Assembly (NCBI RefSeq): GCF_012295575.1
Contig: NZ_CP051180.1
Span: 3,162,001-3,226,000, forward strand
Direction of reading: 5' to 3'
Source of the DNA: Ferrimonas lipolytica
GTDB taxonomy: Bacteria > Pseudomonadota > Gammaproteobacteria > Enterobacterales > Shewanellaceae
Length of the DNA: 64,000 nucleotides
In this document: in pieces, positions 56,431-64,000 of the stretch
Layout: each line of letters opens with the position of its first letter
How positions within the stretch are numbered: the first letter of the stretch is position 1
Notes under the pieces: model-generated
The model's database searches: none
Told to the model about the DNA's origin: nothing
The model's input: only the letters and a program-made list of their open reading frames with translations
Translations under genes and position numbers: made by a program

Positions 56431-58422
56431 TTACAGGGCGTAATTGAACGTCAACATCACCAAGTGGGCGACGTAGTTGCTGTCCAAATTGCCTAAGGTG
56501 GTGTAGCTGCTTGAATTCACACTGCCGTAGTTCGTGTCGTAGTAACGCTCATAGCCATAGTTAGCCTTAACGCTGGCCTTCGCCGTCAGCTGATATTCAG
56601 CGTATAAATCTACGTTGTGAGACCACGCGTTGTAGTCACCGTAAACGTTGCTACCACCAACTTCTGTGTCGGATTCCGATTCGCTAAAACTGTAATCCAC
56701 ACCAATTGCTAACTTGTCTTGCCATAAACCGTCGTAACGACTGCCCACGCCTATGTGACTAAACGTGTCTTCAACCTGACCGCTGTAACGCCCGGCACTG
56801 TTTAGATCGGTTTGGTCTGACTCTATCCACTGTTGACCACCGAATAGATACACATTCAGGTTGGCCATTGGCTGGTAGTTAAGGCTGATGTCGTAGCCGC
56901 TGTCCGTCGCTTCCGTCAGTCCAATATCGGTACTGTCATAATCATCGTTGGCGTAGCGCACATTGGCGTCGATAACGAGATTTATCATCGGCGTATGGCT
57001 AACTTTGAGGGTCACTTCGTTACGGTCGCGATCCGCAAGGTGGTACTTACGTAATAGAGCGTTATCTTCGTTTGAGGTGGCTTCATCCGCTTGATAGCTC
57101 GAACCATCTCGGCTGCTGAACTCGCCATTCAAATGGAAGTTCCACATTGCTAATTGGTCGTAACGAACGCCAGCATAAAAGCGATCCTCGTTGGTTTCGT
57201 CACGCACCGTATCGGTTTGCTCTTTATCGATGCGCTGGTAACCACCGTTAATCTTAAAGCCCTTAGCTATGCGGTAGTTGGCATCCAACTGGTAGGCGGT
57301 TCGTTCACTATCCAATGCCACGTTTTCTACCGCGCGGCCAGTGTTGGGATCGTAATCAAGTGATTCAAATAAGCGCAGATCGGTTTTATTGTCGCGATCT
57401 CGATAATCAAATTTGGCCTTCACTCGTAATTGGCTACTGGCACGGTAATTCCAGCGCGCATTCACATCGAGGGTCTGGACTTCACCATCCAAATCGACCA
57501 CCCCGGCGGGCACCCCTTCGGTAGTGGTAAAGGCTTGGTCTTGATACATCCAACCTTTTACTACGCAGCCACTGATGCTGTGACGTTCAAATCGATACTG
57601 ACCATTGGCGATCAACTGATGTGCTTCATTCTCAGGCTCATACGACTCAATGCTGCCGCCGGCGAACGAGTTTATTCCGTCATAATCGTTCTCAAATAAA
57701 CTGCCTTGATACTTCAACCCAGCCAACCAACGCTCGCCGAGCAATTCACCACCCGCAATTAGGGTTTGGGTGGTTTGTTCGATTGGCGCTACGTAGTTGA
57801 TCGGCGCACCACTGCGGTTGGCGTCCGGCACTCCAATAAACTGGCTTGAACTTACCTGTTTGCCGGTTCTTTCCATGTGGTTGTAATCGATAAAACCGCG
57901 CCAGTTGTCGCCTTTAAGCTCGGTGCCCAACAGGAACTGTTCGCGCTTTTTCGACAGTTCTACGTCGCGCCGCTCTTCGATATCTTGAATAACGCCGTTA
58001 TAAATTCCGTATTGGGTTTGTCCCTTATCACTATCAACATGCAGATTGCTGCGATAGCCAAAGGTGAACCCCAGCAAGTCGTTATCAAATTTCGCTTGGC
58101 CATAGCCTGTTTCCGCTCCAAGGTTATCGGCATCCAGTGCTAATCGGCCTTGACTGCTGTCTTGCATGACGGCATCTGCTTGCACTGCCACCGCAGTACC
58201 ATCTTCATCACCGAAGGTATTAACGGCACGCTTGTCGTCGCTATCAATCGCCAATACCGACAAACCTACAGTGCCGCTGCTTACGTTGTTATCACAACGC
58301 TTACAGCTCCACTTGGACTTGTTGATATTGGCAGTATTGGCATCGTTTAGGTTGAAACTGACAGCGTGAGCAGCACCTACGTTTAACAGTGCTAGCGCGA
58401 CCAGACTTAACTTCATCTTCAT
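56431..58422 (-). CDS. dmsF: MtrB/PioB-type outer membrane beta-barrel (DmsF-type)
   Basis: The 663-residue protein has a Sec signal peptide (MKMKLSLVALALLNVGAAHA) and the family's N-terminal CxxC (SCKRC, Cys40 and Cys43). A long barrel of alternating strands follows, ending in a terminal beta strand with a hydrophobic/aromatic pattern (VAHLVMLTFNYAL). It forms the sheath around the decaheme cytochrome and lets electrons cross the outer membrane. The ATG at 58422 was chosen because it begins the signal peptide; the frame is open to 58476 inside dmsE. It lies between dmsE and dmsA, the order known from the Shewanella extracellular DMSO reductase operon. Confidence 0.92.
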   Translation of the reverse strand: MKMKLSLVALALLNVGAAHAVSFNLNDANTANINKSKWSCKRCDNNVSSGTVGLSVLAIDSDDKRAVNTFGDEDGTAVAVQADAVMQDSSQGRLALDADNLGAETGYGQAKFDNDLLGFTFGYRSNLHVDSDKGQTQYGIYNGVIQDIEERRDVELSKKREQFLLGTELKGDNWRGFIDYNHMERTGKQVSSSQFIGVPDANRSGAPINYVAPIEQTTQTLIAGGELLGERWLAGLKYQGSLFENDYDGINSFAGGSIESYEPENEAHQLIANGQYRFERHSISGCVVKGWMYQDQAFTTTEGVPAGVVDLDGEVQTLDVNARWNYRASSQLRVKAKFDYRDRDNKTDLRLFESLDYDPNTGRAVENVALDSERTAYQLDANYRIAKGFKINGGYQRIDKEQTDTVRDETNEDRFYAGVRYDQLAMWNFHLNGEFSSRDGSSYQADEATSNEDNALLRKYHLADRDRNEVTLKVSHTPMINLVIDANVRYANDDYDSTDIGLTEATDSGYDISLNYQPMANLNVYLFGGQQWIESDQTDLNSAGRYSGQVEDTFSHIGVGSRYDGLWQDKLAIGVDYSFSESESDTEVGGSNVYGDYNAWSHNVDLYAEYQLTAKASVKANYGYERYYDTNYGSVNSSSYTTLGNLDSNYVAHLVMLTFNYAL

Positions 58423-58435
58423 CGTGTCTATCCCT

Positions 58436-59356
58436 TTACTTACGCAAGTAGTTGCCGCTTGGGTGGTTCGAACCATGCACTTTACTGTGGCAATTCATAC
58501 AGCTTTGACCGCTAGTAAAGACACCCTCTGGTTGTTCAACATTAAACTGGTGGCCATCCGGTTGGTGGCAGTTCTGACACAGCTGCGGCGCCTTGCGCTT
58601 AAGCATGTTGTCGTTAACGGCACCATGAGGGTTGTGGCAGTTGCTACAATCGTCGATAACCGCTTCATGCTCCCACAAAAACGGACCACGCTTTTCGGCA
58701 TGGCAGTCGTAGCAGCTTTCGTTGACAGTAGTTTGTTTGAGGCTGGCATCAGAGAGAGAGCCATGTGGCGCGTGACAGTCGCTACAGACCATAGCGCCCT
58801 GCGCAAGCGGGTGTGAACTGCGCTTATGCATGTCCAGCTTCTGCTCGGTATGACACTCGGTACAGCTCGCTACTTCATTGCCGCGCTTGAGGATCGGATC
58901 GGCGGCAGTGTGAACGCTATGACAACTGACACAGGAGATCTCTTCTTGGGTATGCAACGAGTCATGCCAGGCCATCCGTTCACTGTCTTGGTGACAAGAG
59001 AGACAAACGCTATCTTGCAGTTCGGCTGAGACGTTACCGTCGGCGCCAAACTGGATCATGGGTTCGTTTTTGCCTTTGTGTTTGCCTTGGGGGCCGTGAC
59101 AGGATTCGCACTGCAGCTGAGCCATCGGCCCGTCGCTGCGCCCCGTGTCACCATGTACACCGCTAAAGATTGCCGTTACGGTGTCGTCTTTCTTGTGACA
59201 CATTAGGCAACTGTCAGCACCTTTGCTCGAATACTGCCCTGCTTCAAACTTAGTGAGCAGTTGAGTTTCGACCTCGTTAGCGTACGCGTTCATCCCAATA
59301 CAGGAACTGATGGCAATAAAGACACAGCTTCGCAGTAATTGATTTGTTGAACTCAT
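58436..59356 (-). CDS. dmsE: MtrA-type decaheme c-type cytochrome (DmsE-type)
   Basis: The 306-residue protein has a signal peptide (ending near NAYANE) and ten CxxCH heme motifs: CLMCH, CESCH, CLSCH, CVSCH, CTECH, CSDCH, CYDCH, CSNCH, CQNCH and CMNCH. Length and heme count match MtrA/DmsE. It takes electrons from periplasmic or inner-membrane donors and conducts them through the DmsF barrel to surface DmsA. It is the first gene of the minus-strand dms operon. The inner-membrane quinol oxidase (CymA type) is not in this window. Confidence 0.94.
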   Translation of the reverse strand: MSSTNQLLRSCVFIAISSCIGMNAYANEVETQLLTKFEAGQYSSKGADSCLMCHKKDDTVTAIFSGVHGDTGRSDGPMAQLQCESCHGPQGKHKGKNEPMIQFGADGNVSAELQDSVCLSCHQDSERMAWHDSLHTQEEISCVSCHSVHTAADPILKRGNEVASCTECHTEQKLDMHKRSSHPLAQGAMVCSDCHAPHGSLSDASLKQTTVNESCYDCHAEKRGPFLWEHEAVIDDCSNCHNPHGAVNDNMLKRKAPQLCQNCHQPDGHQFNVEQPEGVFTSGQSCMNCHSKVHGSNHPSGNYLRK

Positions 59357-60334
59357 ATTTAATCCGCAACTTTAATTAATTATCCTCGTCAAGATTCAAC
59401 GAGCAGTGCCATTTAATTACTGGCAGATAATTATTGTCAGGAATGTAATGTAAATAACATTTTAAATTTCGCACCTTGTGACTGATTGCAGAACTAAATT
59501 ATATATCTGCAGCCCAGTCACATAACTCCAACCAAACAAGAAGTATTTATCGAACCAAAATCATAAATTTAAGGTTGAATTACACCAAATATAAAAATAC
59601 CACAACCAGCACCAAACAAAGATGGCAATGGTTGTTATTTCTATTCGTAGCGGTGCAGCAAAGGATAAAGAAACAATATGCAATACCGCTAAATTAAAGA
59701 GAAACTCCCTAGCTCCAAGGTGGTGATTAACCATTAAATTTAACTAGGCCACCTAAGATCCACCTACATCCATCTGTTAAACAAAGATGAAATGATGGAA
59801 AAATTAAAGGCTAACATAGCCACATAAAAACTCTAACCAGTACCCTACACATAGCCAATATTTATATTTTCATTCCCCACAAAATGAATATGAATTGCTG
59901 TTTAGTAGTGCCTTTTTCGTCGGAATTATAGTTATCAACCTAAACACCAAAAATAAAAATAGTAAAACAACTTTTACGTTTAATATTAAAGTTGGCGGTT
60001 AGCTTTAATCGCTGCATTAGTCTTATTAATCCAAAATAAAAAGGCTGTATACCAACTAAGTGTTGTTCTTTCCAATGCTGTTAAAGCACCGGCTAGGCGA
60101 GTTTTGGTACAAGGGGTAAAGCACCATCACTATTGATCTTCTGCCGCATTGGAGCAGTCCAGCGAAGCGCTTTGGACTGCGACCTAAGGCAAGGGGGATT
60201 CCAAAGGGGGCGAAGCTCCCCCTAATGCATACAAGAATGTGCCGTCACCACAGCGACATAGCCCCCTAAAAGCACCGAAATCGGTGAAGCCGAAGGCTTA
60301 AGATAAACTGCAGCAGCTAACTACGACAAAACCA
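59357..60334. other. Long intergenic region between the two dms clusters
   Basis: About 980 bases hold no convincing gene. The part nearest dmsE (to about 60000) is strongly AT-rich and should carry the dmsE promoter; I see no well-formed FNR or CRP site by eye. The part from about 60100 to 60300 is GC-richer and contains several small hairpins, listed separately. The second cluster's terminator follows at 60335. Confidence 0.55.
60154..60299. repeat. Run of four short hairpins (possible structured RNA or extragenic repeat)
   Basis: Four palindromes lie within 146 bases: 60154-60180 (GCAGTCCA/TGGACTGC with an inner AGCG/CGCT pair), 60205-60223 (AGGGGG/CCCCCT), 60273-60286 (CACCGA/TCGGTG) and 60287-60299 (AAGCC/GGCTT). 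The region differs in composition from its AT-rich surroundings. It could be a degraded mobile or extragenic repeat, or a small structured RNA. Confidence 0.5.
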
Positions 60335-60369
60335 ATAAAAATGCTGGAGCACCAAGGGTACTCCAGCAT
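60335..60369 (-). terminator. Rho-independent terminator of the second dms cluster
   Basis: On the minus strand, ATGCTGGAG, an 11-base loop and CTCCAGCAT are followed by TTTTATT. It is 22 bases beyond the stop of the second dmsB. Confidence 0.88.
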
Positions 60370-60391
60370 CTAGTGCGACTTTCGCTAACGC

Positions 60392-61090
60392 TTAAACCTC
60401 AAATGGATTCAGCAGGCTAGCTTTGCCTTTTTTAGCGATGTCGTTGATCTTCACTACTAGGTTAGGTTGAGTAATCGACGACGATGGCAAGCCTTCAATG
60501 TCTGAGTTGTCACCGTACTTAGCACGCAACTCTTCGATGGTGCCGAAGTCGATAGCGCGTAGTGGGCAGGCCTCTACACAGTGTGGCTTGCGACGACTTT
60601 CCAGTGGGATAGTCAGATCGTAATCGATGTGGTCGTAACAACCGTCACACTTGGTCATGATGCCGCGAGCGTCATCATACTGAGGCGCATCGTATGGGCA
60701 TTTCGCTGCACACATGCCACAACCAATACATTCGTTCGCATCAATATGTACCAAGCCATCCTTTTCACGCTTGTGACAAGCGCCAGTTGGGCACTTTTCA
60801 ACACATACCGGCTTAGAGCAGTGGTTACAACCAATAGATGTGTAGTAAGCAAAGACGTTGTCGTAACCGCCGAATACGCCATCACTGTTTACGGTCATGT
60901 TGCCGCCGCCAAGCTCGTAAACGCGACGCCATTTGCCATCAACTGGCATTGATTTGTCCGGTTCGTTACCCGGTACGATGCTGCCATCGGCTAGGCGTGA
61001 GTTATCGTCTTTACATGCTACATGGCAGGTTTTGCAGCCGGTGCACTTGGTGGTATCAATAAAGAAACCAAATTGAATTTTGTCAGTCAT
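60392..61090 (-). CDS. dmsB: DMSO reductase iron-sulfur subunit (second cluster)
   Basis: The 232-residue protein has four ferredoxin-type groups: CTGCKTCHVAC, CNHCSKPVCVEKCP, CIGCGMCAAKCP, and CDGCYDH with CVEACP. It is clearly related to the first DmsB, sharing GFFIDTxKCTGCKTCH and the ending xNxFEV. It has an extra insertion after the first cluster (DDNSRLADGSIVPGNEPD). I start at the ATG at 61090, with GGAG 7 bases upstream; the open frame runs to 61114 inside dmsA. It ends just before a strong terminator, so this cluster has no torD gene of its own in the window. Confidence 0.92.
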   Translation of the reverse strand: MTDKIQFGFFIDTTKCTGCKTCHVACKDDNSRLADGSIVPGNEPDKSMPVDGKWRRVYELGGGNMTVNSDGVFGGYDNVFAYYTSIGCNHCSKPVCVEKCPTGACHKREKDGLVHIDANECIGCGMCAAKCPYDAPQYDDARGIMTKCDGCYDHIDYDLTIPLESRRKPHCVEACPLRAIDFGTIEELRAKYGDNSDIEGLPSSSITQPNLVVKINDIAKKGKASLLNPFEV

Positions 61091-61103
61091 GATAAGGCTC
61101 CGA

Positions 61104-63701
61104 TTATCCTGCAACGTTAGTTAATTTAACGCGAATGGTGTGCTGGGTATTGCCACGCCCAACAGCGCCTGGGTGGTACTTAGTTAGGGTGTTAGAACAA
61201 CCGCCCTTATCAACTTCACCAACGCCAGCGGCGTCGTACCAAGCCCCTTCACCGATGGCAACACAGCCCGGTGCAACACGAGGAGTAACTCGCGCACGCA
61301 ATTGGATCTTGCCGCGCGCACTTTCCATGATGATCTCTTTCTCGTTCTCAATGCCGTACTCTTTGGCGTCGATTGGGTGTACCCACACCGCATCTTCAAC
61401 CGCATCACGCAGCCACTTAACATTATGGTAAGAGGAATGAGCACGACCCTTGGTGTGGTAACCCACAACCTGTAATGGGAAGGCATCACGCTCGCCATCA
61501 CCCTGCTTGGTTCCGTCAGATTCGTACCCTTCCCACGTCTTCACGTATTTAGGGGTTGGGTCGATGTGATCAACCGCAGTCGCGCTATCACGGTCATCGG
61601 CTACGAACGCGGTACGCATGGTTTTCTGCTTGGCCCAATCGAATGAGAAGATCTCGATCTTGCCGGTTGGGGTATTAATCGCTTGGCCTTTATTTACCAA
61701 ACCATCCATTGCGATTGGGCCGCGATCCGGTGCGAAGCTACGGAAGAAGCCAATTTTCTGCGCTTCTGTGTAGGTTTTTGGCAGGTTCAACGGCGCGTTG
61801 GCGGCATTGGTACGCGTGCTTTCGTACAGGTGATCCAACCACTCTTGAGCGTTAGCACGACCTTCGGTGTAGCCTTCAACATCACCACCAGAAGCTTTAA
61901 CGATGCCCAAACCGATCTCGTACATAGACAAAGTGGCACCAAAGAATGGCTTCAACGAGGTCGACATGTAAGTTTGGTAACCGGTTTCGCCGGAAGCGTA
62001 GGAGTCATCTGCGATATCGTTCGACTCTAACCAGCTGCTGTCTGGCAAGACGTAATCCGCCATCTTGGCAGATGAGGTCATCCAGCAATCGGTGACAACA
62101 ATCAACTCTGGACCATGACCTTCAGGGGTTTGACCCACACGCTCAAGTACTTTACGGGTTTTGTTGATATCAGCATGCTGGTTAATAAGGCCGTTACCGC
62201 CTGAACAGAACACCGCTTTCACTTTGGTTGGCAAGGTTGCGTCAATATCGTCGCCCAGCCCTTTTACCGCGTGGCTACGAAATGACATCTGGTCACCGCG
62301 CTCAACTGCTTCCAGCCAATCGAAGAAACACACCTTGGTAGTGATCGGGTTACCGTCGCCAAGACCGGTACTTCGATGACGGAAGTTGGTTGGCAGTTCA
62401 CCAGTGTTGGTGCCTGCTTGACCTAACTTACCGGCAAGGATCGACAGCATGTACATCGAGCGCATGTTCTGCTCGCCGTTGGCGTGACGGTTCGGGCCAG
62501 CACCAATCGAGATGTACGGATTACTCGAGTCCATCAGCTGCTGAGCAACCTTGCTGATCTCTGCCGCTGGGATACCACAGATTTTTTCTGCCCACTGTGG
62601 GGTTCTGGCACCATCGGCAGCAAACTCACCTAAGCCCAGAATGTAATCGTGGTAGTTGTTTTTCACCATCTCAGTGGCAGACATACCCGCCGGCACCAAC
62701 GCTGGATTTGCAGTGATCGCTGCCATAATAGACGCGGCGTCGTAACCAACAGTATGTTTATCCAAGAAGGCGCGGGAGTTGTTTTCAACCCAGCTGTCTT
62801 TGCCGCCTTTCATCATTTCGTAAGCAACCGCAGCTGCCATCGCGGCATCGGTACCGGGACGGATTGGCAACCACTTGTCCTCTTTACCCAACGCGGAGTC
62901 GGTGTAACGAGGATCAATCAATACTGCCGCAAACTTTTTACCAGCAGCGCGACGGCGTTGAATCGCCTCATGGAAGTCGTGCTGTTCGCCAGCACCAGAC
63001 ATACGGATCTCAAACGGGTTAAAACCAAAGCCCAAGAAGAAATCAGAATCTTCAACATGACTAAAGCGAGTACCGCCGGTACCGCCGGTAGCGAAGGTAG
63101 CAGGGCCCGCCACATTCAATGCCGCCCATGAGTAGTTTGAGTAGTAGCTCATGTAACCCTTGTGCTCTTTGGCACCAGCGTTAACCAAAGCACGGCGGAT
63201 ACAGTTACCAGAAGCGAATGAGTAGTACGCACCAGAAACGTAGTGGTGGTAGATAGAGGTTGGGCCAAAGTCTTGCTTTAGCTGCGCCACTTTACCGCCA
63301 ATTTCATTGAACGCCTGTTCCCAAGAGATCTCTTCCCATTGGCCATCACCACGTTTAGTACCAGCAACACGCTTCAATGGCTGCTTGATACGGTCTGGGG
63401 CGTAGTTACGTTGACGCAGAGAGCGGCCACGTAAACAGGCGCGTACTTGGTGGTTGCCGTACTCGTCGGTTTCTGACCAATCGGTTTCAACACGGGTTGC
63501 GATACCATCACGGGAGTACACTTTCAGTGGGCAGTTAGAGCCACAGTTAACCAAACACGCGGTCCAGTTAAGCTTCTCTTCAGACAACGCTACTGGAGCT
63601 GGGGCTAGCGCCTGAGTGCTGTCGCTTTTCTTACCACAAGCTGAGATACAACCCACTGCACCGGCAGCGGCACTCAACTTAATAAAATCACGTCTTTGCA
63701 T
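61104..63701 (-). CDS. dmsA: DMSO reductase family catalytic subunit, Tat lipoprotein (second cluster)
   Basis: The 865-residue enzyme has a Tat signal (RRDFIK, residues 3-8) and lipobox (ISAC, Cys22), like the first DmsA. It has a cluster site (CLVNCGSNCPLK with CLRG) and a metal-ligand region with serines (YMSYYSNYSWAALN). MGD-binding blocks (FFLGFGFNPFEIRMSGAG, IRPGTDAAMAAAVAYEM, QVVGYHTKGRAHSSYHNVKW) follow. It is about 70 residues longer than the first DmsA, with normal GC content. GAGG precedes the ATG. It is followed by its own dmsB and then a terminator. Whether dmsE/dmsF copies lie upstream is outside the window. The substrate may be DMSO or another S- or N-oxide. Confidence 0.9.
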   Translation of the reverse strand: MQRRDFIKLSAAAGAVGCISACGKKSDSTQALAPAPVALSEEKLNWTACLVNCGSNCPLKVYSRDGIATRVETDWSETDEYGNHQVRACLRGRSLRQRNYAPDRIKQPLKRVAGTKRGDGQWEEISWEQAFNEIGGKVAQLKQDFGPTSIYHHYVSGAYYSFASGNCIRRALVNAGAKEHKGYMSYYSNYSWAALNVAGPATFATGGTGGTRFSHVEDSDFFLGFGFNPFEIRMSGAGEQHDFHEAIQRRRAAGKKFAAVLIDPRYTDSALGKEDKWLPIRPGTDAAMAAAVAYEMMKGGKDSWVENNSRAFLDKHTVGYDAASIMAAITANPALVPAGMSATEMVKNNYHDYILGLGEFAADGARTPQWAEKICGIPAAEISKVAQQLMDSSNPYISIGAGPNRHANGEQNMRSMYMLSILAGKLGQAGTNTGELPTNFRHRSTGLGDGNPITTKVCFFDWLEAVERGDQMSFRSHAVKGLGDDIDATLPTKVKAVFCSGGNGLINQHADINKTRKVLERVGQTPEGHGPELIVVTDCWMTSSAKMADYVLPDSSWLESNDIADDSYASGETGYQTYMSTSLKPFFGATLSMYEIGLGIVKASGGDVEGYTEGRANAQEWLDHLYESTRTNAANAPLNLPKTYTEAQKIGFFRSFAPDRGPIAMDGLVNKGQAINTPTGKIEIFSFDWAKQKTMRTAFVADDRDSATAVDHIDPTPKYVKTWEGYESDGTKQGDGERDAFPLQVVGYHTKGRAHSSYHNVKWLRDAVEDAVWVHPIDAKEYGIENEKEIIMESARGKIQLRARVTPRVAPGCVAIGEGAWYDAAGVGEVDKGGCSNTLTKYHPGAVGRGNTQHTIRVKLTNVAG

Positions 63702-64000
63702 GACAAAACCTCAATATTGAAAATTCGGGGCAAGGCGGTAACGCACCCTCTTAAGTGGGAGGACATTCGTAGTTTCGAATGGAGGTGCGTATCGCTAAAA
63801 AATTGCCTGAGTCGATGTTGGTGTGGAAACAACGACGTCCATGTTGTCGATATCGATTTTTGCTAGTGCAGACGGGGGAACGGCCGTCGCTTGTTACGAG
63901 GCAGCCGATTGTCGTTTGAATTTATCGGGGCTTAGCCTTAGCCAAATCACCCAAGCCACTCTTGCAGCAAAGCGAGTTTTTACACCTTGGTGGTTTAGCG
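63702..64000. other. Upstream region of the second dmsA at the window edge
   Basis: I see no supported gene in the last 299 bases. On the minus strand an open frame of about 32 codons enters from the edge and stops near 63897, but it is Arg-rich and does not resemble a known protein end. The dmsA promoter is expected here but cannot be placed reliably. Confidence 0.45.

Noticed and set aside
59357-59600. FNR or CRP box upstream of dmsE
   Set aside because: Only half-sites such as TTGTGA and TCACA are present, with poor spacing and no good palindrome. Regulation by these factors is likely from family knowledge but not visible here.
63700-64000. 3' end of another gene entering from the right edge on the minus strand
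   Set aside because: The open stretch is about 32 codons, Arg-rich and unlike DmsF or other expected neighbours. It cannot be distinguished from chance.

Overview
The window looks like a chromosomal segment of a facultatively anaerobic marine gammaproteobacterium of the Alteromonadales, close to Shewanella or Ferrimonas. I infer this from gene content and order: a periplasmic formate dehydrogenase cluster with DUF3305/DUF3306 partners, an extracellular DMSO-reductase operon (dmsEFAB type), and a giant adhesin locus in the order adhesin - ABC exporter - HlyD - TolC - OmpA lipoprotein - LapG - LapD, which matches the bpfA locus known from Shewanella. No species can be named from the sequence alone.

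Layout. 1-204: the 5' end of ubiA on the minus strand, cut by the window edge. 607-8804 (minus): formate dehydrogenase operon DUF3305 - DUF3306 - polyferredoxin - TorD-like chaperone - small Tat protein - fdhA - fdhB - fdhC, closed by a terminator. 9101-10830 (plus): fdhD and an HTH/periplasmic-binding-protein-like regulator. 10879-14306 (minus): a response regulator and sensor kinase, divergent from 14546-20125 (plus): tungstate transporter tupABC, mobA, a mobB-moeA fusion and moaA. 20570-41240 (plus): a 4188-residue RTX adhesin containing 28 nearly identical 288-bp repeats, its type I secretion system, an OmpA-like lipoprotein, the LapG-type protease and the LapD-type c-di-GMP receptor. 41394-41581 (minus): tRNA-His and tRNA-Arg. 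41740-50771: rep, ubiK, two divergent BCCT transporters, a DEDDh exonuclease and a cNMP/CBS/DUF294 protein. 51062-59356 (minus): dmsE-dmsF-dmsA-dmsB-torD-modB-modC. 60392-63701 (minus): a second dmsA-dmsB pair.

How the genes fit together. Most of the window concerns molybdenum or tungsten enzymes. Formate dehydrogenase and two DMSO-reductase-family enzymes need the bis-MGD cofactor. moaA, moeA, mobA and mobB make it, FdhD sulfurates it, TorD-type chaperones guide its insertion, and TupABC and ModBC import the metal oxyanion. Formate would supply electrons, and DmsE/DmsF would carry them across the outer membrane to surface-anchored DmsA. The adhesin locus is a self-contained c-di-GMP-controlled attachment switch.

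The points most worth a second look are: a higher-order period of 12 units inside the 28-copy adhesin array; a degenerate GAFTGA loop in the NtrC-type regulator beside a triple operator-like repeat and a GG-N10-GC promoter candidate ahead of tupA; modBC without modA at the end of the dms operon; an AT-rich dmsAB patch inside a GC-richer operon; and a run of small hairpins between the two dms clusters.
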